A stretch of 5,735 nt of DNA from an uncultured Burkholderiaceae bacterium (GTDB taxonomy: Bacteria > Pseudomonadota > Gammaproteobacteria > Burkholderiales > Burkholderiaceae_C), in contig CALIDR010000185.1 of assembly GCA_938022295.1 (NCBI GenBank), positions 1 through 5,735 of the forward strand. The letters run 5' to 3'. The stretch's first letter is position 1. Each line of letters starts with the position of its first letter. Of this stretch, positions 1 through 5,735 are shown in pieces. Under the pieces are notes generated by a model that was given only the letters and a program-made list of their open reading frames with translations, was not told the DNA's origin and ran no database searches. A program made the translations under genes and the position numbers.

Positions 1-1413
1 ATGAAACACGCCGTCAAGCACATCCACTTCGTCGGCGTCGGCGGTGCCGGCATGAGCGGGATCGCCGAGATCCTGCACAACCTCGGCTACACGGTGTCGG
101 GCTCGGACCAGAGCGACAGCGCGACGACGCGGCGGCTGGCCGGGCTCGGCATCCGCGTGCACGTCGGCCACGACGCGGCGCACATCGCCGGCGCCGACGC
201 CGTCGTGATCTCGAGCGCCGTGCGCGGCGACAACCCCGAGGTGACGGCCGCGCGCGCCCGGCGCGTGCCGGTGGTGCCGCGGGCGGTGATGCTCGCCGAG
301 CTGATGCGGCTGAAGAAGGGCATCGCGATCGCCGGCACGCACGGCAAGACGACGACGACGTCGCTCGTCACCAGCGTGCTGGCCGCCGCCGGCGCCGACC
401 CGACGTTCGTGATCGGCGGCAAGCTGCAAAGCGCCGGCGCCAACTCGCGCCTGGGCTCGGGCGAGTACATCGTCGTCGAGGCCGACGAGAGCGACGCCTC
501 GTTCCTCAACCTGAGCCCGATCCTGTCGGTCGTCACCAACATCGACGCCGACCACATGGACACCTACGGCCACGACTTCGCGCGCCTGAAGCAGGCCTTC
601 GTCGACTTCCTGCACCGCATGCCGTTCTACGGCGCGGCGGTCCTGTGCGGCGACGACCCTGGCGTGCGCTCGATCGTGCCGCTGATCTCGCGCCCGGTCG
701 TCACCTACGGCTTCGGGCCCGACGTGCAGGTGCGCGCGGTCGACGTGCAGGCGCTGCCGGGCGGGCAGATGCGCTTCGTCGCGCAGCGCCGCAACGGCGT
801 GGCGATGCCCGACCTCGCGCTGACGCTGAACCTGCCCGGCGAGCACAACGTGCTCAACGCGCTGGCCGCCGTCGCGGTGGCCACCGAGATCGAGCTGCCC
901 GACGAGCCGGTCGTGCGCGCGCTGGCGCAGTTCGGCGGCGTCGGCCGCCGCTTCGAGCGCTACGGCGAGGTGCCCGCCGCCGGCGGCGGCGAGTTCACGC
1001 TGATCGACGACTACGGCCACCACCCCGCGGAGATGGCGGCCGTGCTCGCTGCCGCGCGCGGCGCCTTTCCCGGGCGGCGCCTCGTGCTCGCGTTCCAGCC
1101 GCACCGCTACACCCGCACCCGCGACTGCTTCGAGGACTTCGTGAAGGTGATGGGCGGCGCCGACCTCGTGCTGCTGACCGAGGTCTACCCCGCCGGCGAG
1201 GCGCCGATCGTGGCCGCCGACGGCCGCTCGCTCGCGCGCGCGCTGCGCGTGGCGGGCAAGGCCGAGCCGCTGTTCGTCGCCGCCGTGGCGCTGCTGCCGC
1301 AGGCGATCCTCGACGTCGCGCGCGACGGCGACGTCGTGATCGTGATGGGCGCCGGCTCGATCGGCGCCGTGGCCGCGCAGACGCGCGCGCTGGCACGCGG
1401 GGGGCTCGCATGA
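1..1413 (+). CDS. murC: UDP-N-acetylmuramate--L-alanine ligase MurC
   Basis: This cytoplasmic Mur ligase joins L-alanine to UDP-MurNAc using ATP, the first step in building the peptidoglycan stem peptide. The 470-residue protein is close to the usual family length (E. coli MurC is about 490). Seen in the sequence: an N-terminal Rossmann-like UDP-binding segment with GVGGAGMSGIAEIL at residues 12-25; the ATP-binding P-loop GTHGKTTTT at 112-120 with Lys116; EADESD at 160-165; the TNIDADHMD block at 179-187; GEHNVLNA at 280-287; and, in the C-terminal domain, DDYGHHPAE at 336-344 and FQPHRYTRTR at 365-374. The HHPAE and FQPHRYTRT blocks distinguish MurC from MurD, MurE and MurF. The ATG is the first base of the window, so no ribosome-binding site can be judged, but the N-terminus aligns with the family. 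The stop overlaps the ddlB start (ATGA), implying translational coupling. Confidence 0.98.
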   Translation: MKHAVKHIHFVGVGGAGMSGIAEILHNLGYTVSGSDQSDSATTRRLAGLGIRVHVGHDAAHIAGADAVVISSAVRGDNPEVTAARARRVPVVPRAVMLAELMRLKKGIAIAGTHGKTTTTSLVTSVLAAAGADPTFVIGGKLQSAGANSRLGSGEYIVVEADESDASFLNLSPILSVVTNIDADHMDTYGHDFARLKQAFVDFLHRMPFYGAAVLCGDDPGVRSIVPLISRPVVTYGFGPDVQVRAVDVQALPGGQMRFVAQRRNGVAMPDLALTLNLPGEHNVLNALAAVAVATEIELPDEPVVRALAQFGGVGRRFERYGEVPAAGGGEFTLIDDYGHHPAEMAAVLAAARGAFPGRRLVLAFQPHRYTRTRDCFEDFVKVMGGADLVLLTEVYPAGEAPIVAADGRSLARALRVAGKAEPLFVAAVALLPQAILDVARDGDVVIVMGAGSIGAVAAQTRALARGGLA

Positions 1414-2393
1414 CGGTGGCCGTCGACCCCGCCGCGCTCGGCAAGGTCGCCGTGCTGATGGGCGGCACGAGCGCCGAGCGCGAGGTCAGCCTGATGTCGG
1501 GCAGCGGCGTGCTGACGGCGCTGAAGGCGCGCGGCGTCGACGCCGTCGCGTTCGACCCCGCCACGCAGGACCTGGGCGCGCTGAAGGCGCAGGGCTTCGA
1601 CCGGGTCTTCATCGCGCTGCACGGCCGCCACGGCGAGGACGGCACGGTGCAGGGCGCGCTCGAGCTGCTCGGCATCCCCTACACCGGCAGCGGCGTGATG
1701 GCCAGCGCGATCGCGATGGACAAGGCGATGACCAAGCGCGTGTGGCAGGCCGAGGGGCTGCCCACGCCGCGCTGGGTGCTGCTCGGCTCCGACCGCCAGC
1801 AGCCGGCCGACACGCGCGCCGTGCCCGACGAGCTCGGCCTGCCGCTCGTCGTCAAGCCGCCGCACGAGGGCTCGTCGATCGGCGTCACGAAGGTGATGGG
1901 CTACTCGCAGATGCAGGACGCGGTGCGCCTGGCGGCGCGCTACGACGCCGACGTGCTGTGCGAGGAATTCATCGAAGGAGACGAGGTCACGTGCCCCGTG
2001 CTCGGCGAGGGCGCGTCGGCGGTCGCCCTGCCGGTGATCCGCATCGTCGCGCCCGAGGGCGCCTACGACTACCGGCACAAGTACTTCACCGACGACGTGC
2101 GCTACCTCGTGCCGAGCGGCCTGCCCGAGTCCGAGGAGCGCGAGATCCAGCGCCTGACGCTGGCCGCGTACCGCGCGCTCGGCTGCCGCGGCTGGGGCCG
2201 CGCCGACCTGATGGTGCGCGCCGCCGACCGCCGGCCGTTCCTGCTCGAGATGAACACCTCGCCGGGCATGACCGGCCACTCGCTGGTGCCGATGTCGGCG
2301 CGCGCGGCCGGCCTGTCGTACGAGGACCTGTGCCTCGCGCTGCTCGCCCAGGCCAGGCTCGACACGCCCCCCGCCCCCGTCCCCGCCGCGTGA
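1410..2393 (+). CDS. ddlB: D-alanine--D-alanine ligase (DdlB type)
   Basis: This ATP-grasp enzyme condenses two D-alanines into the dipeptide that MurF adds to the peptidoglycan precursor. The product is 327 residues; E. coli DdlB is 306. Visible signatures are GGTSAEREVSL at residues 18-28, with Glu23 matching catalytic Glu15 of E. coli; ALHGRHGEDGTVQG; PYTGSGVMASAIAMDK; KPPHEGSSIG with EGSS at 153-156; YDYRHKYF with Lys224-Tyr225; GRAD with Asp266; and LLEMNTSPGMTGHSLVPM with Glu280 and Asn282. Asp266, Glu280 and Asn282 match the magnesium ligands. Tyr225 corresponds to E. coli Tyr216, and tyrosine there is the mark of D-Ala-D-Ala rather than D-Ala-D-lactate (Phe) ligases. The start ATG overlaps the murC stop; a G-run at 1399-1404 gives only a weak Shine-Dalgarno. 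A Pro/Ala-rich tail of about 12 residues follows the folded domain. Position in the dcw cluster favours the name ddlB over ddlA. Confidence 0.97.
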   Translation: MTVAVDPAALGKVAVLMGGTSAEREVSLMSGSGVLTALKARGVDAVAFDPATQDLGALKAQGFDRVFIALHGRHGEDGTVQGALELLGIPYTGSGVMASAIAMDKAMTKRVWQAEGLPTPRWVLLGSDRQQPADTRAVPDELGLPLVVKPPHEGSSIGVTKVMGYSQMQDAVRLAARYDADVLCEEFIEGDEVTCPVLGEGASAVALPVIRIVAPEGAYDYRHKYFTDDVRYLVPSGLPESEEREIQRLTLAAYRALGCRGWGRADLMVRAADRRPFLLEMNTSPGMTGHSLVPMSARAAGLSYEDLCLALLAQARLDTPPAPVPAA

Positions 2394-2398
2394 CGACG

Positions 2399-3208
2399 AT
2401 GGCCGCCGCCTCCGCCACCGAACCGCTGCCGGCCGACATCCGGCTGATGAACGCCGTCGCGGGCGCCGTCGCCGCGCTGGCGGTGGCCGCGGGCGTCGCG
2501 CTGGCCTTCGGCTGGCTCGCGCGCCAGCCGTACTTCGCGCTGCGCTCCGTCACCGTCGAGGGCGAGGTCGCCCGCAGCGCCGGCCCGGCCCTGCGCGCGA
2601 CGGTGGCGCCGCACGTGCGCGGCGACTTCTTCCGCGTCGACCTGGCCGCGGTGCGCGCCGCGTTCGAATCGGTGCCCTGGGTGCGCCAGGCGGTCGTGCG
2701 GCGCGTGTGGCCCGACCGGCTGCGGGTGTCGCTGGTCGAGCATCGGGCGGTGGCGCTGTGGGCGGTGGACGGCGGCGACGACCGCCTCGTCAACACCCAC
2801 GGCGAGGTGTTCGAGGCCAACGTCGGCGACGTCGAGGACGAGAACCTGCCGCGCTTCGCCGGGCCGCCCGAGCAGGCGGCGCGGATGCTCGCGATGTACC
2901 GTGCGCTGGAGCCGGTGCTGGCGGCGCTGCCGGCGCGCATCGAGACGCTCTCGCTCAGCCGGCGCGGCTCGTGGCGCGTCGAGCTCGACAGCGGCGCCAG
3001 CGTCGAGCTCGGCCGCGGCCCCTGGCCCGACGAGACGGCCGAGGTCGTCGAGCGGGCGCGCCGGTTCGCCGGCACCGTCGGCGAGGTGACGGCGCACTAC
3101 CAGCGCCGCCTGCTGCACGCCGACCTGCGGCACGCTGACGGTTACGCGGTGCGGCTCGAAGGCATCACGACGACGCTGGACGTCGCCCCCCGAGGAGGAA
3201 AGCGGTAG
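2399..3208 (+). CDS. ftsQ: Cell division protein FtsQ
   Basis: FtsQ is a bitopic inner-membrane division protein that binds FtsB and FtsL and links the Z-ring to septal wall synthesis. The ATG gives 269 residues (E. coli 276). A short cytoplasmic segment (about 1-16) leads into one Ala/Val-rich membrane helix (about 17-41). A periplasmic POTRA domain follows, starting at YFALRSVTVEG (45-55) and including VPWVRQAVVRRVWPDRLRVSLVEHRAVALW (given here in two parts: VPWVRQAVVRR at 92-102, VWPDRLRVSLVEHRAVALW at 103-121). The beta domain carries LVNTHGEVF (130-138) and ends with DLRHADGYAVRL (242-253), the region that contacts FtsB in E. coli. A GTG at 2390 in the same frame overlaps the ddlB stop as GTGA and would add three residues. 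No Shine-Dalgarno is visible before either start, so translation probably depends on coupling to ddlB. The last codons contain the ftsA ribosome-binding site. Confidence 0.95.
   Translation: MAAASATEPLPADIRLMNAVAGAVAALAVAAGVALAFGWLARQPYFALRSVTVEGEVARSAGPALRATVAPHVRGDFFRVDLAAVRAAFESVPWVRQAVVRRVWPDRLRVSLVEHRAVALWAVDGGDDRLVNTHGEVFEANVGDVEDENLPRFAGPPEQAARMLAMYRALEPVLAALPARIETLSLSRRGSWRVELDSGASVELGRGPWPDETAEVVERARRFAGTVGEVTAHYQRRLLHADLRHADGYAVRLEGITTTLDVAPRGGKR
3192..3200 (+). promoter_or_regulatory. Shine-Dalgarno of ftsA, inside the end of ftsQ
   Basis: GAGGAGGAA at 3192-3200 contains a perfect AGGAGG core (3193-3198) and lies within the last codons of ftsQ. The core ends 15 bases before the ftsA ATG, longer than the usual 5-9. 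No in-frame ATG, GTG or TTG lies closer to it, so the ATG at 3214 remains the best start. Confidence 0.7.
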
Positions 3209-3213
3209 GCACC

Positions 3214-4443
3214 ATGGCCAAGGACTACAAGGATCTCGTCGTCGGCCTCGACATCGGCACCGCCAAGGTGATGGCCGTCGTCGCCGAGGTGCTGCCCGGC
3301 GGCGAGCTGCGGGTGGCCGGGCTCGGCGTGGCGTCGTCGCACGGCTTGAAGCGCGGCGTCGTCGTCAACATCGACGCCACCGTGCAGAGCATCCAGCAGG
3401 CGCTGAAGGAGGCCGAGATGATGGCCGCCTGCAAGATCACGCGCGTGTACGCCGGCATCACCGGCAGCCACATCCGCGGCCAGAACTCCACCGGCATGGT
3501 GATCGTGCGCGACCGCGAGGTGACGCCGGTGGACGTGGCGCGCGTCGTCGACACCGCCAAGACGATCAACATCCCCAACGACCAGCGGCTGCTGCTCGTC
3601 GAGCCGCAGGAGTTCGTGATCGACGGCCACGAGGTCAAGGAGCCGATCGGCATGAGCGGCGGCCGCCTCGAGGTCAAGGTGCACATCGTCACCGGCGCGC
3701 TGAGCGCGGCCGAGAACATCGTCAAGTGCGTGCGCCGCTGCGGGCTCGAGGTCGAGATGCTGCTGCTCAACGCGAGCGCGAGCAGCCACGCCGTGCTGAC
3801 GGCCGACGAGAAGGACCTCGGCGTCGCGCTGGTGGACATCGGCGCCGGCACGACCGACGTCCAGATCTACACCGACGGCAGCGTGCGCCACACGGCGGTG
3901 ATCCCGATCGCCGGCGACCTGATCACGAGCGACATCGCGATGGCGCTGCGCACGCCGACCAAGGACGCCGAGGAGATCAAGGTCGAGTACGGCGTGGCCA
4001 AGCAGCTGCTCGCCGATCCGGCCGAGCAGGTCGAGGTGCCCGGCCTCGGCGACCGCCCGCCGCGCCTGCTCAGCCGCCAGGCGCTGGCCGGCGTGATCGA
4101 GCCGCGCGTCGAGGAGATCTTCTCGCTCGTGCACCAGGTGATCCGCGACAGCGGCTACGAGGAGCTGCTGAGCTCGGGCATCGTGCTCACCGGCGGCTCG
4201 GCGGTGATGCCGGGCATGGTCGAGCTCGGCGAGGACATCTTCCTCAAGCCGGTGCGCAAGGGCGTGCCGACCTACGCCGGCGCGCTGTACGACATGGTGG
4301 CCAACCCCCGCTCGGCCACCGTGATGGGGCTGCTCGAGGACGCGCGGCTGGCGCGCACGCGCGGCCTGAAGGCGTCGCAGCAGGCCGGCTCGGTGAAGAC
4401 GATGTTCGGCCGCGCGAAGGACTGGTTCCTGGGGATCTTCTGA
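3214..4443 (+). CDS. ftsA: Cell division protein FtsA
   Basis: FtsA is the actin-like ATPase that anchors FtsZ filaments to the inner membrane and recruits later division proteins. At 409 residues it is near the E. coli length of 420. Actin-fold motifs appear in order: phosphate-1 loop GLDIGTAKV (11-19); SHIRGQNSTG in the FtsA-specific 1C domain (85-94); phosphate-2 loop VDIGAGTTDV (207-216); and the adenosine loop GIVLTGGSAVMPG (322-334). The last 13 residues, MFGRAKDWFLGIF (397-409), form the amphipathic membrane-targeting helix, with Trp404, Phe405, Leu406, Ile408 and Phe409 as bulky hydrophobics. FtsA proteins bind the conserved C-terminal peptide of FtsZ. The ATG lies 5 bases after the ftsQ stop. 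The gene ends with two in-frame TGA codons in a row (4441-4446). I see no sigma-70 promoter inside it by eye, although E. coli has ftsZ promoters within ftsA. Confidence 0.98.
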   Translation: MAKDYKDLVVGLDIGTAKVMAVVAEVLPGGELRVAGLGVASSHGLKRGVVVNIDATVQSIQQALKEAEMMAACKITRVYAGITGSHIRGQNSTGMVIVRDREVTPVDVARVVDTAKTINIPNDQRLLLVEPQEFVIDGHEVKEPIGMSGGRLEVKVHIVTGALSAAENIVKCVRRCGLEVEMLLLNASASSHAVLTADEKDLGVALVDIGAGTTDVQIYTDGSVRHTAVIPIAGDLITSDIAMALRTPTKDAEEIKVEYGVAKQLLADPAEQVEVPGLGDRPPRLLSRQALAGVIEPRVEEIFSLVHQVIRDSGYEELLSSGIVLTGGSAVMPGMVELGEDIFLKPVRKGVPTYAGALYDMVANPRSATVMGLLEDARLARTRGLKASQQAGSVKTMFGRAKDWFLGIF

Positions 4444-4458
4444 TGAAGGTGAGAAAAA

Positions 4459-4488
4459 GGGGCAGACGTCGACGAGGCGTCGAACCCC
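4459..4488 (+). other. Imperfect hairpin upstream of ftsZ
   Basis: TCGACG (4469-4474) pairs with CGTCGA (4478-4483) across a 3-base AGG loop. Outside it, GGGG (4459-4462) can pair with CCCC (4485-4488), leaving an asymmetric internal loop of 6 bases on the left and 1 on the right. No T-run follows directly (gcgctcttt comes next), so it does not look like an intrinsic terminator. It could be an mRNA-stability or processing structure, or chance in GC-rich DNA. The pairing is seen; the function is unknown. Confidence 0.35.
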
Positions 4489-4545
4489 GCGCTCTTTGCA
4501 AGGTGGACTCGGTTCGTTTGGTTGGTTCGGATGGCAACTGCACAC

Positions 4546-4552
4546 AGGAGGT
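4546..4552 (+). promoter_or_regulatory. Shine-Dalgarno of ftsZ
   Basis: AGGAGGT matches the 16S anti-Shine-Dalgarno perfectly over seven bases, and its AGGAGG core ends 5 bases before the ATG at 4557. It is the best ribosome-binding site in the window. It decides the ftsZ start over the in-frame ATGs at 4443 and 4569, and it fits the high expression expected of FtsZ. Confidence 0.88.
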
Positions 4553-4556
4553 CGAA

Positions 4557-5735
4557 ATGCCCATCGAGATGATCGAAGAGTTCAACGAAGGGACGCAGAT
4601 CCGCGTCATCGGGGTCGGCGGCGGCGGCGGCAACGCGGTCGAGCACATGATCGAGCACGGCGTGCAGGGGGTGCAGTTCATCTGCGCCAACACCGACGCC
4701 CAGGCGCTCGCGCGCAGTGCCGCGCCGCACCTGATCCAGCTCGGCACGACGGGCCTGGGCGCCGGCTCCAAGCCCGAGGCCGGGCGCGCCGCCGCCGAGG
4801 AGGCGGTCGACCGCATCCGCGAGGCGATCGCCGGCGCGCACATGCTGTTCATCACCGCCGGCATGGGCGGCGGCACCGGCACCGGCGCCGCGCCGGTGAT
4901 CGCGCGCGTGGCCAAGGAGATGGGCATCCTGACGGTGGGCGTGGTCACCAAGCCGTTCAGCTTCGAGGGCAACCGCCGCATGAAGGCTGCCGAGCAGGGC
5001 CTGGCCGAGCTCGAGGCCAACGTCGACAGCCTGATCGTCGTGCTCAACGACAAGCTGCTCGAGGTGCTGGGCGAGGACATGGCGCAGCACGAGGCGTTCG
5101 CGCACGCCAACGACGTGCTGCGCAACGCGGTGGGCGGCATCAGCGACATCATCCACGTGCCCGGCCTCGTCAACGTCGACTTCGAGGACGTCAAGACGGT
5201 GATGAGCGAGCCCGGCAAGGCGATGATGGGCACCGCGCAGGCCGGCGGCCCCGACCGCGCGAGCAAGGCCGCCGAGGCGGCGGTGGCGTGCCCGCTGCTC
5301 GAGGGCATCGACCTGTCGGGCGCGCGCGGCGTGCTGGTGCTGATCGCCGCCAGCAAGTCCACCTTCAAGCTCAGCGAGAGCAAGAAGGTGATGGACTGCA
5401 TCCGCCGCTACGCCGCCGACGACGCGCACATCATCTTCGGCACCGCCTACGACGAGGAACTGCGCGACCAGATGCGGGTGACCGTGATCGCCACCGGCCT
5501 GAGCCCGGCGGCCAAGCGCCAGCAGGCGCCGATCAGCGTCGTGCACGCCGCGCAGCCGCTGCGCACCGGCACCGACGGGCTGCCGGTGCACGGCCACCCG
5601 GCCGCGCCGGCGTTGGCCGGCGGGCACGAGGTCGTCAACCCGCTGCACGTGCCGAGCGTGTGGCGCACCCGCAGCGCGGCGGCCAAGGTCGACGCGCTGG
5701 CGAGCAACGGCATGGACGAGATCGAGATCCCGGCG
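4557..5735 (+). CDS. ftsZ: Cell division protein FtsZ (3' end cut by window)
   Basis: FtsZ is the tubulin-like GTPase that polymerises into the cytokinetic Z-ring at mid-cell. The frame is open to the window edge, giving 393 residues and no stop. Motifs seen: GVGGGGGNAVEHM (19-31), ANTDAQAL (44-51), the tubulin signature GGGTGTG (104-110), and the T7 loop NVDFED (206-211) with Asn206, Asp208 and Asp211, which match the residues that complete the GTPase site of the next subunit. The globular core ends near MRVTVIATGL (306-315). A linker of roughly 70 residues, rich in Pro, Ala and His, follows and contains VPSVWR (365-370). The last visible residues, MDEIEIPA (386-393), begin the conserved C-terminal peptide that binds FtsA; the expected ending of about FLR-x-QAD and the stop lie just outside. 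The start is set by the AGGAGGT site and by a beta-proteobacterial-type N-terminus (MPIEMIEEFNEGTQI). Confidence 0.98.
   Translation, partial: MPIEMIEEFNEGTQIRVIGVGGGGGNAVEHMIEHGVQGVQFICANTDAQALARSAAPHLIQLGTTGLGAGSKPEAGRAAAEEAVDRIREAIAGAHMLFITAGMGGGTGTGAAPVIARVAKEMGILTVGVVTKPFSFEGNRRMKAAEQGLAELEANVDSLIVVLNDKLLEVLGEDMAQHEAFAHANDVLRNAVGGISDIIHVPGLVNVDFEDVKTVMSEPGKAMMGTAQAGGPDRASKAAEAAVACPLLEGIDLSGARGVLVLIAASKSTFKLSESKKVMDCIRRYAADDAHIIFGTAYDEELRDQMRVTVIATGLSPAAKRQQAPISVVHAAQPLRTGTDGLPVHGHPAAPALAGGHEVVNPLHVPSVWRTRSAAAKVDALASNGMDEIEIPA

Larger units (their letters stand above)
4444..4556 (+). other. ftsA-ftsZ intergenic region (possible ftsZ leader)
   Basis: This 113-base gap is the only sizeable non-coding stretch in the window. 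By hand count it is about 58% GC, well below the flanking genes. It holds an imperfect hairpin (4459-4488), a GGTT-rich segment (4511-4530) and the ftsZ Shine-Dalgarno. It also reads open in the ftsZ frame from an ATG at 4443 that overlaps the ftsA stop as TGATG, giving 38 extra codons. Those codons include AGA, AAA, AGG, CGA, CTT and ACA, which are scarce in the neighbouring genes, so I treat the stretch as an untranslated leader. TTGCAA at 4496-4501 loosely resembles a -35 box, but no convincing -10 box follows it. Confidence 0.6.

Noticed and set aside
346..360. ACG triplet run in murC
   Set aside because: It encodes the consecutive threonines of the conserved GTHGKTTTT P-loop in the preferred codon, so it is not a microsatellite of interest.
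645..1409. Plus-strand open frame upstream of and continuous with ddlB
   Set aside because: It is an Arg/Ala-rich out-of-frame reading of murC. The ddlB family N-terminus starts at 1410, so the upstream part is not a fusion domain.
1742..2389. Plus-strand open frame upstream of and continuous with ftsQ
   Set aside because: It is an out-of-frame reading of ddlB with Arg/Ala-rich composition. FtsQ family features begin only after 2390.
4459..4500. Intrinsic terminator between ftsA and ftsZ
   Set aside because: The hairpin is imperfect and is not followed directly by a T-run, and ftsZ must be expressed with or beyond ftsA.
4496..4524. Sigma-70 promoter for ftsZ
   Set aside because: TTGCAA resembles a -35 element, but the bases about 17 positions downstream (TGGTTG) do not resemble TATAAT.
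3142..4545. Antisense open frame of 467 codons opposite ftsA
   Set aside because: Long stop-free frames on the opposite strand are expected in a genome with such GC-rich third positions. The translation is His/Ala/Arg/Asp-rich low-complexity text with no recognisable domain, and ftsA is certain here.
4272..5648. Antisense open frame of 458 codons opposite ftsZ
   Set aside because: Same artefact: a mirror of GC-rich ftsZ codons, with biased composition and no family resemblance.

Overview
This window is a stretch of the division and cell wall (dcw) cluster from a very GC-rich bacterium. It carries five genes, all on the plus strand and in the classical proteobacterial order: murC, ddlB, ftsQ, ftsA and ftsZ. 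The order, the gene lengths and the protein signatures point to a betaproteobacterium of the order Burkholderiales. Supporting signatures are FtsZ beginning MPIEMIEEFNEGTQI, the block VACPLLEGIDLSGARG, and the VPSVWR island in the FtsZ linker. The strong G/C bias at third codon positions suggests the Rubrivivax/Leptothrix/Ideonella-like branch, but that placement is inference from family knowledge and no database comparison was made.

Layout: murC (1-1413) starts at the first base of the window, so its ribosome-binding site and upstream neighbour (murG would be usual) are out of view. ddlB (1410-2393) overlaps murC by four bases (ATGA). ftsQ (2399-3208, or from a GTG at 2390) follows ddlB almost without a gap. 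ftsA (3214-4443) starts 5 bases after the ftsQ stop. A 113-base gap (4444-4556) precedes ftsZ (4557 to the window edge). ftsZ runs off the end only a few codons short of its expected C-terminus. The gap is the only real non-coding stretch; it is clearly less GC-rich than the genes (about 58% by hand count).

How the genes work together: MurC adds L-alanine to UDP-MurNAc, and DdlB makes the D-Ala-D-Ala dipeptide that ends the same precursor. FtsZ forms the cytokinetic ring and FtsA ties it to the membrane. FtsQ is the single-pass membrane scaffold that, with FtsB and FtsL, passes the signal to septal wall synthesis. Tight spacing in the first four genes indicates one transcript with translational coupling. 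Visible Shine-Dalgarno strength rises toward ftsA and ftsZ.

I found no mobile element, CRISPR array, RNA gene or sign of gene transfer, and no undescribed system. All five proteins keep the catalytic or binding motifs I could check. The points most worth a second look are the ftsA-ftsZ gap, which stays open in the ftsZ frame from an ATG overlapping the ftsA stop, and the choice of start codon for ftsQ.
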